A DNA stretch of 64,000 bases from JARRKU01 sp963675565. Lineage in GTDB: Bacteria > Desulfobacterota > Desulfobacteria > Desulfobacterales > Desulfosarcinaceae. The notes beneath the pieces were generated by a model that made no database searches, was not told where the DNA came from, and saw only the letters and a list, made by a program, of their open reading frames with translations. Shown here piece by piece: positions 26,906 through 35,004 of this stretch. The DNA is taken from the NCBI GenBank assembly GCA_963675565.2, contig CAXXYD010000004.1, forward strand, positions 1,984,001-2,048,000, in the 5' to 3' direction. Every line of letters begins with the position of its first letter. The stretch's first letter is position 1. The translations under genes and the position numbers were made by a program.

Positions 26906-27196
26906 GTATCTTTTGTCTTGTCTGTTGACGGCAGCAACCATTTGAAAGGCCGTCAACATCCTGGAACCGATTGCACGCAACAGCCGCATTTACGGCGGCC
27001 CACTATTTAAGATCTAATGCCTTCGGGCATGGTATCACATGTCAGCTTTCCGCCTGCGCGGTTAAGTTGTCGTGTGCAGGCAGGAGATGTTGGGGGATTG
27101 CGGGGGCGTCCGGGGGGCCGCTCCTGCTTTCTCCTCTCCTGCATTTTGGATCACGGCCCCACCCAACCTGATGCTGGCGCTTAAAAATCGCGGCCC

Positions 27197-27661
27197 ATGC
27201 CAACCAAACCCAAGAAATGCATTGTTGTGGGCATCGGCAACCCCCTTTTGAAAGACGAAAGGGCAGGTATTGAAGTGGTTGAGATATTGAAGTCTCAGCA
27301 CATCAATATCGAAACAGCGACACGCTATTCCGCAAGTCGAGATTTTCTGGAAATCATCATGGGCTACGATCAGGCGGTGATCGTCGACGCCTGCCAACTC
27401 GGATTACAGCCCGGCACCATTCTGGAAGTGACACCTGAAGAGATTCTGGACCACCGGACAACGGCAAGCCGCCACGACGCAGCCCTGGGTGCAGCATTGA
27501 AAACCGGAAAGGAGCGCTTTCCGGACAAGATGCCGCCCGACATAAAGATCATGCTGGTTGAAATTGAAGATGTTTCGACCTTTTCCACCCAATGTACGCC
27601 GGTGGTCAGCCATGCAATCAACGATGTTGTGAGCAGGATTCAAGCCGCACGATCCAATTAA
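27197..27661 (+). CDS. [NiFe]-hydrogenase maturation protease, HyaD/HybD/HycI family
   Basis: A 154-residue endopeptidase that cleaves the C-terminal tail of a NiFe hydrogenase large subunit after nickel insertion. The motif VGIGNPLLKDERAG near 11-24 holds the conserved Glu, VIVDACQ near 60 the conserved Asp, and SRHDAALG near 93 the conserved His; these three are the nickel-sensing ligands in HybD. No hydrogenase structural gene is in the window, so its client is elsewhere (an Mvh-type hydrogenase is possible given mvhD at 4.6 kb). It is monocistronic and ends at a strong terminator. Confidence 0.88.
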   Translation: MPTKPKKCIVVGIGNPLLKDERAGIEVVEILKSQHINIETATRYSASRDFLEIIMGYDQAVIVDACQLGLQPGTILEVTPEEILDHRTTASRHDAALGAALKTGKERFPDKMPPDIKIMLVEIEDVSTFSTQCTPVVSHAINDVVSRIQAARSN

Positions 27662-27733
27662 GGGGGTTCAGTCCTGCGCATCAATGCTGCCAAACCCGCA
27701 TCATTGTCCTGCGAACCATCGCGGGTCTGCTCA

Positions 27734-27767
27734 AAAGCCCTCTTCCTGGACCAGGAAGAGGGCTTTT
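27734..27767. terminator. bidirectional intrinsic terminator between convergent genes
   Basis: A near-perfect hairpin (AAAGCCCTCTTCCTGG paired with its complement across one base) is flanked by TTTTT on the plus strand and TTTT on the minus strand. It lies between the hydrogenase protease and the molybdopterin oxidoreductase and can serve both. Confidence 0.88.
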
Positions 27768-27807
27768 TCATGTTCTCTTAAAGCAAAACGGCGTGGACCA
27801 CAGCGGT

Positions 27808-29895
27808 TTAGGAAGCTTTGGTTACGGCCACAAAATGTTCCTGATAGGCAATGGCACCACCGGCCTGATCCCAGATATCCATTCCGCCCTGCATGAATTT
27901 ATTATCAGCCAGCCCTTTGCCAAATGCACGGCTCTCGATTTCCAGGCGATGGCCAAAACCATGAATGACAAATACCGCCTCGGGATGAATCATGTCCGTT
28001 ACCTTGGCTTTGATGCTTTCGGTGTAACCATCCCGGCTGACATCGACACGGTCGCCGTCGGAAATACCCAGTTTTTGGGCTTCCCCCCGATTGATCCAGA
28101 GCACATTTTCGGGCATCTGTTCGAACAGCATGGGATTGTTCACCGTGTGCCCCTGGGTATGCAGCGCGCAACGTCCGAAAGTCAACCGGAACTGACCTGC
28201 CGGTGGCTTGCGCGGCGACACATAAGGTTTGAGGGAGGCGAGTCCGTTATCCTCGAGTTTTTTCGAGATGATTTCTATCTTGCCGCTGCTTGTCGTAAAT
28301 TTGAAGTCATCAAACGCCGGGTATCTCGCGCTGTCCGCCAGTGAAACCATTCCGGTGGCGTCAAAATCCTCGATCTTCACGCCTGTTCCTTCGAGCTGAA
28401 AATTCCATACATCTTCCCGGGTTTCGAAAGCCAGTTCGGGCAGCCCCATACGTTTGGCCAGACCGCTGACGATTTCCCAGTCCGACTTGCTGTCGTATCG
28501 GGGTTCCACGGAACGGCGGCGTACAAAAAATTGCGGTTTTAATGCGTTTTTGGTGGCGATGATACTTTCCCGCTCCAAATAGGGGGACAACGGCAGTACC
28601 ACATCGGAAAACCAGGCCGTGTCGGACCAGCTGAATGTCACCGACACCAGAAGATCCAAGTTGTTCCAGGTGGCCCTGAGCCGGTCGGGTTCCGGGTACC
28701 CCATCAGCGGATCGTGCCGGTAGGCGATATAGGCTTTAACCGGATAGGGATCTTCCGTCTCCATGGCTTGAAAAAGCAGATGTGCAAGGCCGGGGCCCTC
28801 TTGAAACTGTGGATACCGCCATCCCACACCGTCGGCACGTTTGTCTTCCGGTTTTGGATAAAGCGCCATGAATTGCTTGAGTCCCTGCCGGCCGACATCA
28901 CCCGGCTTGCTGACAAAGGGCAATCCGCCTTTTGCGCCATAGGCCCCCAGCAGGGCATTGATGATATAAATAGACCGGCAGATATAAAAAGAGTCCATGT
29001 AGCGCGCAGCCATCCATCCCGGGTGCCAGATCACGGAAGGCATTGCCGCATGAAGTTCTTTTACGAAATCGCGCAGCTGCTGGGCGCTGATGCCGGTTTC
29101 CGATTCCGCCCATTCCGGTGTGTACGGTGCGACGAACTGCTCGAGTTCCTTCACGCCCTCGATGTATCGATTGACAAAACGCTCATCGTAAAGACGTTTG
29201 TTGAGGATTTCATGGATCACCGCAAGGTTGAACGCGTAATCCGTTCCAGGGCGAATGCGCATAAATCGAGTGGCCTTGGTGGCCGAAATATTGGCGCGAA
29301 TATCAATCACGGTGAGCTTACAGCCTTTTTCCATGGCATCCATCAAATTATTGACTTCCTGAACATTGATGGCCTCGAAAATATTACGGAACTGCAGCAC
29401 GACATGCTTGGCGTTTTTCAGGTCGTAGGCCACGGCCTTGCGCCCCATTCCCGTGAGGGACAAGGCGGCGTGCTGCACGTTGCGCGCGCAGGAGGAATCA
29501 TGGTTACAATAGTTCGGCGTTCCCAAGCCGCGCAGAAAAGCACGATGGATGTCTCTGAAGGGCCCGCCCCTGTCCGTCAGGGCAATTCCCTTGGCGCCAT
29601 ATTTGTCTTTGACTTGCAACAGGCGCTCGGCCACATAATCGAACGCTTCGTCCCATGACGCTTTCCGCCACTTTCCTTCTCCACGCTCGCCTTCGCGAAT
29701 CAGCGGGATCTGAGGTCGCTCATGATCATTGATCAAGGCGGTCCCCGCGGCGCCCCGGGGACACACCGCCCCCTTCATGGCGGGAACGTGAGGATTTCCC
29801 TCAATGAATGACACCTGGCCGTTTTCCGAATGCACTTTGATGGGACATCGCACGGTACACATGCCGCAAACACTGTAGACTGAACTCTTTGCCAT
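27808..29895 (-). CDS. cytoplasmic molybdopterin (bis-MGD) oxidoreductase, DMSO reductase superfamily
   Basis: A 695-residue catalytic subunit. The N-terminal [4Fe-4S] motif is CGMCTVRC near 9 with its fourth Cys in AVCPRG near 46. The probable molybdenum ligand is the Cys in NHDSSCARN near 125, an arrangement like polysulfide/thiosulfate reductases and FDH-like enzymes rather than a selenocysteine FDH. The C-terminal molydopterin-binding domain (MFEQMPENVLWINRGEAQKLG) is complete. No Tat signal, so it acts in the cytoplasm. SD AAGGAGAG precedes ATG 29895. It is the last gene of a six-gene operon with electron-transfer partners; its substrate is not determined by sequence. Confidence 0.9.
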   Translation of the reverse strand: MAKSSVYSVCGMCTVRCPIKVHSENGQVSFIEGNPHVPAMKGAVCPRGAAGTALINDHERPQIPLIREGERGEGKWRKASWDEAFDYVAERLLQVKDKYGAKGIALTDRGGPFRDIHRAFLRGLGTPNYCNHDSSCARNVQHAALSLTGMGRKAVAYDLKNAKHVVLQFRNIFEAINVQEVNNLMDAMEKGCKLTVIDIRANISATKATRFMRIRPGTDYAFNLAVIHEILNKRLYDERFVNRYIEGVKELEQFVAPYTPEWAESETGISAQQLRDFVKELHAAMPSVIWHPGWMAARYMDSFYICRSIYIINALLGAYGAKGGLPFVSKPGDVGRQGLKQFMALYPKPEDKRADGVGWRYPQFQEGPGLAHLLFQAMETEDPYPVKAYIAYRHDPLMGYPEPDRLRATWNNLDLLVSVTFSWSDTAWFSDVVLPLSPYLERESIIATKNALKPQFFVRRRSVEPRYDSKSDWEIVSGLAKRMGLPELAFETREDVWNFQLEGTGVKIEDFDATGMVSLADSARYPAFDDFKFTTSSGKIEIISKKLEDNGLASLKPYVSPRKPPAGQFRLTFGRCALHTQGHTVNNPMLFEQMPENVLWINRGEAQKLGISDGDRVDVSRDGYTESIKAKVTDMIHPEAVFVIHGFGHRLEIESRAFGKGLADNKFMQGGMDIWDQAGGAIAYQEHFVAVTKAS

Positions 29896-30024
29896 ATTTT
29901 CTCTCCTTAAATTGCACCGCAATATTTCTGGCGCTGCTTTTTTTGTATATCACCAAAACGATCCAAGTGGCTCAAAGCGGCAAGGTGTTTGATCGTTTTC
30001 GGTGCCTTGATCCGGTATAGCGTC

Positions 30025-30801
30025 CTATTTATCGAATCTTTGCCGCAGGGGGTGCTTTTGTACAAACTGCAACCGGTCTGAAAACAGCTTGGCACATGCC
30101 GGGCAATAGTGGTGGTGCTGCTTGACCTGAGGATGCGGGCCGGTGCGTTGCTCGGCAAGATGCACGTGCTTTTCAGTGGCATAATACTTCCCGCATCCCT
30201 GGCAACGCTCCAGCGGATGCTGGCCGATAACCACATCACGAATCTTGATGGTCCTCAACTGCCCATGGTCTTCAACGTGAATCACCTGGGTGGGACACAG
30301 ATTGGCACAAGTCCCGCAACCGATGCACCTGCCGGTAACAGGGACCACCAGCATCCGCCCCTCATGCTTTTCCATGCGCAAAGCCTCCTGGCCGACGATC
30401 TCCTTGCAGACACGCACACACAAGCGGCAGCGAATGCAACCATCGGGTACCGGAGGCAGCGGGATGTCTTCCCGTTCCGCAAGATCATGCAGCCGCTGGG
30501 ATTGGGGCGCCAATTGAATCAATCGTTCAAAGGCTTTGAAGCGGGCCTGCTGAACCGCCTCATTGTTTGTGTTGACGCTCATCCCGTCCTTGACCTTGAG
30601 CACACAGCTGAGCAATATCATGCTGCGTCCGCTCATATTTTCCACCTCCACCGCGCACAGCTTGCAGCTGCCGGAAGGTTTAAGCGCCGGATGATAGCAA
30701 AGGGTCGGAATGTGAATACCGCTTTTTCGGGCCACATCCAAAACGGTGACGCCTTCCTCCGCCTCAAGATGGATCCCGTTAATCTGAAGATGTACCGACA
30801 T
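30025..30801 (-). CDS. NuoG/HoxU-like [2Fe-2S] and [4Fe-4S] electron-transfer subunit
   Basis: A 258-residue protein. An N-terminal [2Fe-2S] ferredoxin fold has Cys in LCYHPALKPSGSCKLC near 34-49 and a fourth in SCVLK near 64. A His-Cys/4Fe-4S region follows, with CIRCRLCVRVC near 120 and CIGCGTCANLCP near 158. The C-terminus has further Cys pairs (CQGCGKY, CPACAK) that could bind zinc. Such proteins carry electrons between a flavoprotein and a molybdenum enzyme, as in NAD-linked formate dehydrogenases. ATG 30801 lies just after the CBS gene stop. Confidence 0.87.
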   Translation of the reverse strand: MSVHLQINGIHLEAEEGVTVLDVARKSGIHIPTLCYHPALKPSGSCKLCAVEVENMSGRSMILLSCVLKVKDGMSVNTNNEAVQQARFKAFERLIQLAPQSQRLHDLAEREDIPLPPVPDGCIRCRLCVRVCKEIVGQEALRMEKHEGRMLVVPVTGRCIGCGTCANLCPTQVIHVEDHGQLRTIKIRDVVIGQHPLERCQGCGKYYATEKHVHLAEQRTGPHPQVKQHHHYCPACAKLFSDRLQFVQKHPLRQRFDK

Positions 30802-30807
30802 AATCAA

Positions 30808-31266
30808 CTAATCCTGTCCTGCCTGGTGCAGGTGATCGATGTACTCCTGCATTTGGCGGCAATCGAATTGAAGGGCATCCAATAGACCTCGCAACAACTC
30901 CCGCTCGTGCACCATTCCCAGTAGCTGCCCGTTGTCAATCACCGGCAAATGCTGGATATTGTTTTGCTCCATAATTTTCAGGGCCCGGACAAACGAAATC
31001 TCCGGATCGGCCACGATGGCGGCCCGTCGTATAACGGTTGAAACCCCATGGTCTGACGCTTTTTCACCGGCGGTTTGAAAAAAATGACGCAACACATCTC
31101 CCCGGGTCAACAGCCCTTCCAGTATACCGTCATGAAATACGGCAACCACCTTGTGGCCTTCGCGGGCCATGACAGTGGCGGTTTCAACCATTGTGGCTGC
31201 AGGGGTCACGGCCTTAACCTGCGCCTGAGGCCCCGAAAGCAAGCTGAATATACGCTGGGTGTTCAC
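30808..31266 (-). CDS. CBS-domain pair protein
   Basis: A protein of about 152 residues made of two CBS domains (roughly 15-70 and 85-140; VVAVFHDGILEGLLTRGDVL and HLPVIDNGQLLGMVHEREL). CBS pairs usually bind adenine nucleotides and regulate a partner. AGGAGG lies upstream; the first plausible start in frame is GTG 31266, as earlier codons overlap the 70-aa gene. It sits between redox subunits, suggesting energy-state control of the complex; that is inference. Confidence 0.8.
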   Translation of the reverse strand: MNTQRIFSLLSGPQAQVKAVTPAATMVETATVMAREGHKVVAVFHDGILEGLLTRGDVLRHFFQTAGEKASDHGVSTVIRRAAIVADPEISFVRALKIMEQNNIQHLPVIDNGQLLGMVHERELLRGLLDALQFDCRQMQEYIDHLHQAGQD

Positions 31267-31300
31267 AATACCGATATGCCTCCTTGCACAACAAAAACGG

Positions 31301-31513
31301 TTAGGCTTCAAGTTCCCGCAAACAATCCTGGGGCAAGCGGTAGGTCCCTTTGTCTTCCAGGCTGACTTCCACGAGGGCATTGGGATCGTTGATCTGGGTA
31401 TCCGGGTCAGTGATGATCCCATGACGGCCCACCAGACTATCCATAAACGGCTCCCAGCTTTCATCCTGGCTGCGACGATAAACTTCTATTTTTTGACCTT
31501 TATGAAACACCAT
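31301..31513 (-). CDS. 70-residue protein of unknown function in the redox operon
   Basis: A small protein beginning MVFHKGQKIEVYRR, predicted mostly beta with acidic loops, ending in a helix LPQDCLRELEA. AAAGGAGG lies at ideal distance from ATG 31513, which strongly supports translation. No cysteine pair, so it is unlikely to carry a cluster. The fold may be SH3-like (a guess from the beta pattern). It lies between the GltD-like and CBS genes. Confidence 0.7.
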   Translation of the reverse strand: MVFHKGQKIEVYRRSQDESWEPFMDSLVGRHGIITDPDTQINDPNALVEVSLEDKGTYRLPQDCLRELEA

Positions 31514-31545
31514 AGGTGTGCCTCCTTTAATGGTTCTTTCTTTGC

Positions 31546-33705
31546 TCAGGTCAGCGGCATGGCCCCTTTGTTGCTTTCGAGGCCCGATTTGCGCGCACAT
31601 GCGTCACAGAAACGTTTTTTCGATGTGTTGGGCGCCGAACGATGAAGTCGATTACGGATATACTCCAGATAACGCTCCGTTCCCAGCACGGCACCACAGC
31701 AGTCGCAATGCACCAGCGGCTGACGGTTCAGTATGGTTCCGCAGATCGACAGGATGCGTTCATTTCCCCGATCCTCCAGCGTCATGGCGCCGGTCGGGCA
31801 ATTGGTTGCACAGGCCCCGCATGAAATACACAGATCCTGGGTTTGCCGGAAATTGGTGGTGCCGGGGTGGTCAAATTCCAGGTACCCCATGGACAGCGCA
31901 TTGACCCCCATCTTATCGCGACAGATCTGCACGCACAGCCCGCATCGCCGGCAGATATCGCATCGCAGGCAGCGCCGGGCCTCTTCGCGCACCATGTTCT
32001 CGGTATACCCCAGTTCAACCTGTTGAAATGTGGTTCGGCGCCGATCGATGTTCAGCAAGGGCATTTCAGACCGCTTCAACACCATTTTGGTGTTGGCCGG
32101 CACTTCGGTCCATTCAACCCGTCGACGGCGCACCGGCACGGGCGGCATCTTGGGCTGCGGAATTCCGCTCAGATAACGGTGAATACCGGAGGCCGCACGT
32201 TTGCCGCCGCCGATGGCCTCGATAACGGTTGCCGGGCCGGTGACGGCATCGCCGGCCGCAAAAATACCGTCAACATTGGTGGCCATGGTGGCCGTGTCCA
32301 CACGAATCGTGTCACGCCGGCTCCATTTCAGCCCCTCAATCTCGGCTAGCCAGTGATTTTCCACCCGCTGGCCGATGGCCCCGATTAATGCGTCGGCCGG
32401 CATGATGAATTCACTGCCCTCAATGGGTTTGGGTGACTTACGATCCGATCCGGGCTTGCTGACCAGTTTGGCCTGAAGGCAGCCAAGACCCGTCATTTTG
32501 GTCCCGTCGCCCTCTATGGCCACCGGGATGGTGAGCATGGCAAAGCGCACCCCCTCCTCTTCCGCCTGCTCCACCTCTTCCTCATCGGCCGGCATTTCGT
32601 GGCGCGTGCGCCGATAGGCCAGGGTGACCTCCTCACAGCCCAGGCGCAGGCAGGTGCGGGCGGCATCAATGGCCACATTACCGCCACCGATCACCACCAC
32701 ACGGCGGCCGGGAACGTGCCGGTCGCCCAGCGCCACGTTGCGCAAAAAGGTGATGGCCTCGTGCACCTGGGGAAAATCTTTTTCTCCGGGTATGCCCAAA
32801 TTGTACGCGGCGTGGGCTCCGATGGCGAAAAAAAAGGCTTCGAACCCGTCCCGGCGCAATTGTTCCATGGTGACGTCCTTGCCAAAACGGGTATTAAAAC
32901 AAAATTCAACGCCCAGCGATTCAATCATGGCCACTTCACGGTCAATGACCTCACGCGGCAACCGATAGCGCGGAATGCCGACCATGATCATGCCGCCTGC
33001 AGATGGAAGGGCCTCCAGAACCCGCACCGAGTACCCCCTGAGCGCCAAATAGTAAGCCGCGCTCATGCCGCCGGGACCCGCGCCGACAACACAGACCTTA
33101 CGACCGTTGGCCGGCGACTGCTCCGGGTTGCGGTACTGGCCCCAGGAAAGGGCGCGCTCAGCCGCGAACGCTTTCATGAATTTGATGGAGACCGGTGTGT
33201 CAATCCGCCCGCGAACACACATAAACTCACAGGGGCGTGTGCATACCAGGCCGCAAACCCACGGAAAGGGGTTGTCACGACGAATCACCTCGATGGCTTC
33301 GGCATCTCTGCCCAACCCGATTAAAGAGACATACGTGGGCACGTCGATACCGGCCGGACAAGCCATTTGACAGGGCGCCGGAGTGAGATTATCACAATCT
33401 CCGGTGGCGCAGTTCTGGCTTTTGATATGGCTGACGAAAACTTCATGATGATCCGACAGCTGTTGCGACAGCCACTGGGCCAGTTCGACACCGGCAGGAT
33501 CATCGCTGAAATCGCCAAGCGCCGACACCCGATCGTCGATGGACGGCAAATGCGCTTTCCCGGCCCGGCCCATAGCGATATCCAATACCAGGGTCTGAAT
33601 CTCTTCGGCCACCCGGTGGCTGCGCGGATGCGGCAGATGGTTGTTTTGAAGCGTGTGGTTGAGCCTGGCCAACGCCTGGTTTACCGGGCAATCTATTTTG
33701 GACAT
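31546..33705 (-). CDS. GltD/NfnB-like FAD oxidoreductase with C-terminal ferredoxin domains
   Basis: A 719-residue flavoprotein. An approximately 95-residue N-terminal extension precedes a Cys-rich GltD N-terminus (CQMACPAGIDVPTY near 110, CGLVCTRPCEFMC near 150). FAD motif GAGPGGMSAAYY is near 205 and NAD(P) motif GGGNVAIDAART near 335; GDAVTGPATVIEAIGGGK closes the domain. The C-terminal part carries ferredoxin cysteines (CLRCDICRRCGLCVQIC, CISCGACATNCP) and a possible zinc site (CDCCGA, CDACARK). It probably oxidises or reduces NAD(P)H and exchanges electrons with the molybdenum subunit. ATG 33705 was chosen over a longer frame because it follows GAAAGAG. Confidence 0.88.
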   Translation of the reverse strand: MSKIDCPVNQALARLNHTLQNNHLPHPRSHRVAEEIQTLVLDIAMGRAGKAHLPSIDDRVSALGDFSDDPAGVELAQWLSQQLSDHHEVFVSHIKSQNCATGDCDNLTPAPCQMACPAGIDVPTYVSLIGLGRDAEAIEVIRRDNPFPWVCGLVCTRPCEFMCVRGRIDTPVSIKFMKAFAAERALSWGQYRNPEQSPANGRKVCVVGAGPGGMSAAYYLALRGYSVRVLEALPSAGGMIMVGIPRYRLPREVIDREVAMIESLGVEFCFNTRFGKDVTMEQLRRDGFEAFFFAIGAHAAYNLGIPGEKDFPQVHEAITFLRNVALGDRHVPGRRVVVIGGGNVAIDAARTCLRLGCEEVTLAYRRTRHEMPADEEEVEQAEEEGVRFAMLTIPVAIEGDGTKMTGLGCLQAKLVSKPGSDRKSPKPIEGSEFIMPADALIGAIGQRVENHWLAEIEGLKWSRRDTIRVDTATMATNVDGIFAAGDAVTGPATVIEAIGGGKRAASGIHRYLSGIPQPKMPPVPVRRRRVEWTEVPANTKMVLKRSEMPLLNIDRRRTTFQQVELGYTENMVREEARRCLRCDICRRCGLCVQICRDKMGVNALSMGYLEFDHPGTTNFRQTQDLCISCGACATNCPTGAMTLEDRGNERILSICGTILNRQPLVHCDCCGAVLGTERYLEYIRNRLHRSAPNTSKKRFCDACARKSGLESNKGAMPLT

Positions 33706-33777
33706 GATAACATCTCTTTCAGGCAATGCCCTGTGCAGCAAAAATGGTGCACACCGAATTTATACAGCCACGGCATC

Positions 33778-34293
33778 CTAAAAACCGCTGTGCTCCAATG
33801 AGGCCGTTACATTGGCATGCCGCTGGCGTCGTATATAGGTCATGTCTTCGACTTTTCCGAAACTCAGGCACTGTGTGGTGCAGGCGGCTACACAGGCCGG
33901 TTTCAGACCCTCGTCGATACGATCTTTACAATAATCGCATTTGACCACTTTCCCGGTCAAAGGGTTCCATTGGGGAGCACCCCAGGGACAGGCTGATATG
34001 CAGGTTTTGCAACCCACGCAGAGCGAATGATCGACAAAGACAATACCGTCTTTGCTGCGTTGCTGCATGGCACCCGTCGGGCAGGCGGCCACACACCACG
34101 GGTCCTGGCAATGATAACAGGGCATAAAGATATAGGCCGTTCGCGGCAGGCCGCCAATGTCACGGGGGCCGACCTCCAAAACCTGGCACAGCCTCGGTCC
34201 GACGGGCAGGTTCTTATTGGCCTTGCATTGAACTTCACATGAGCGGCAACCAATGCATTTGCGCGTATCTTGAAACAGGTAATATTGACTCAC
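33778..34293 (-). CDS. four-cluster ferredoxin subunit, DmsB/PhsB/HycB family
   Basis: A 171-residue protein with four ferredoxin-type Cys groups: CIGCRSCEVQC near 13, CYHCQDPWCVAACP near 56, CVGCKTCISACPWG near 88 and CDYCKDR...CVAAC near 113, i.e. four [4Fe-4S] clusters. No signal peptide or membrane segment. GTG 34293 is the start because GGAGGA lies 6 nt before it and an upstream ATG gives an unconserved extension. It is the first gene of the operon, about 120 nt after a candidate sigma-54 promoter. Confidence 0.88.
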   Translation of the reverse strand: MSQYYLFQDTRKCIGCRSCEVQCKANKNLPVGPRLCQVLEVGPRDIGGLPRTAYIFMPCYHCQDPWCVAACPTGAMQQRSKDGIVFVDHSLCVGCKTCISACPWGAPQWNPLTGKVVKCDYCKDRIDEGLKPACVAACTTQCLSFGKVEDMTYIRRQRHANVTASLEHSGF

Positions 34294-34423
34294 GATTTTT
34301 CCTCCATTCACGAAATCGACCGTTTTGTCCAAACCGATTTTAAATTCAATCCCAACCATAGAATAGCATAACGATGATGGAACGCCGAATACTTACAGGC
34401 TGACCGGCCCTTTGGGCACAAGC

Positions 34424-34440
34424 AGCAATATTCATACCAG
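34424..34440 (-). promoter_or_regulatory. sigma-54-type promoter for the molybdenum-enzyme operon
   Basis: Read on the minus strand, CTGGTATGAATATTGCT matches YTGGCAYRNNNNTTGCW with one mismatch (T for C after GG); GG and GC are 10 bp apart. Transcription would start near 34413, about 120 nt before the GTG start at 34293. Confidence 0.6.
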
Positions 34441-34712
34441 AAAACCGGGTTGAGGAAAAGCGCACCATGCACCGAGTATAAATAATTGTTTTTTTAATAT
34501 CAAACAGTTAAAGGACCCGCCCGCATAGGCTCAGTTTGCGATACTAGCATTTCCAACCCCCAGTCATACCAAAAGCAATATTTTTAATGCGCTCTATTAT
34601 TTTTCATGCTCCAAGATAATATACTGAAAATATGTTTTTTATTTATAATTGGGACTCGTGTGCATAATTTTTATTGCACTCTGGACCCCATGCGGCCCGG
34701 CACAATATTTCA

Positions 34713-34724
34713 GGCGGATCCGCC
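34713..34724. promoter_or_regulatory. palindrome GGCGGATCCGCC
   Basis: A perfect 12-bp palindrome about 97 bp upstream of the plus-strand sigma-54-type promoter. Distance and symmetry fit an activator-binding site, but a single copy is weak evidence. Confidence 0.35.
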
Positions 34725-34809
34725 AAAGAATCCCCCTTTCAATCTTATTACTTAAAAAATCAATGAGTTAGATATTTTGGCCTCCCGGCTGAACTTATAT
34801 GAACTGCAG

Positions 34810-34825
34810 TGGCATACGCCTTGCT
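34810..34825 (+). promoter_or_regulatory. sigma-54-type promoter for the TauE operon
   Basis: TGGCATACGCCTTGCT matches TGGCAYRNNNNTTGCW at every fixed position, with GG and GC 10 bp apart. Transcription would start near 34835, about 170 nt before the ATG at 35005. An NtrC-type activator is encoded in the same run of genes. Confidence 0.75.
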
Positions 34826-35004
34826 GTATTCGCCTTGGATAAAATTGTCGGCGTTGCGCCGCCGGACCCGAGGGGAAAGAAGATTGGCCGGCCGCGCTGC
34901 GCCTGGAAAGCGATCATCAGTTCACCGGTAAAAAGAGACGGGGTGTGGGTCTGGATACCATCCGCCGGATTTTTTTACTAAAAAAACAAAACGTGGAGGA
35001 GTTT

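Larger units (their letters stand above)
26715..27196 (+). other. regulatory intergenic region upstream of the hydrogenase protease gene
   Basis: 482 bp without a gene. It holds two copies of a 14-bp motif (26718, 26787), a sigma-54-type promoter (26890), a 9-bp inverted repeat GTTGACGGC / GCCGTCAAC (26924-26932 and 26949-26957), and a UUCG-type hairpin ATGCC-TTCG-GGCAT (27017-27030). If transcription starts near 26916 the leader would be about 280 nt and would contain the last two hairpins. Confidence 0.7.
34294..35004. other. divergent regulatory region
   Basis: 711 bp without a convincing gene. It separates the minus-strand molybdenum-enzyme operon from the plus-strand TauE operon. The centre is strongly AT-rich. 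It contains a sigma-54-type promoter in each direction (34424-34440 minus, 34810-34825 plus), a perfect palindrome GGCGGATCCGCC at 34713, and GTGCA...TGCAC arms at 34660 and 34675 around an AT core. The last two are possible activator sites. Confidence 0.7.

Noticed and set aside
34799..34981. A 60-residue open frame in the divergent regulatory region
   Set aside because: No SD, no recognisable motif, and it overlaps the perfect sigma-54 promoter and the start region of the TauE operon.
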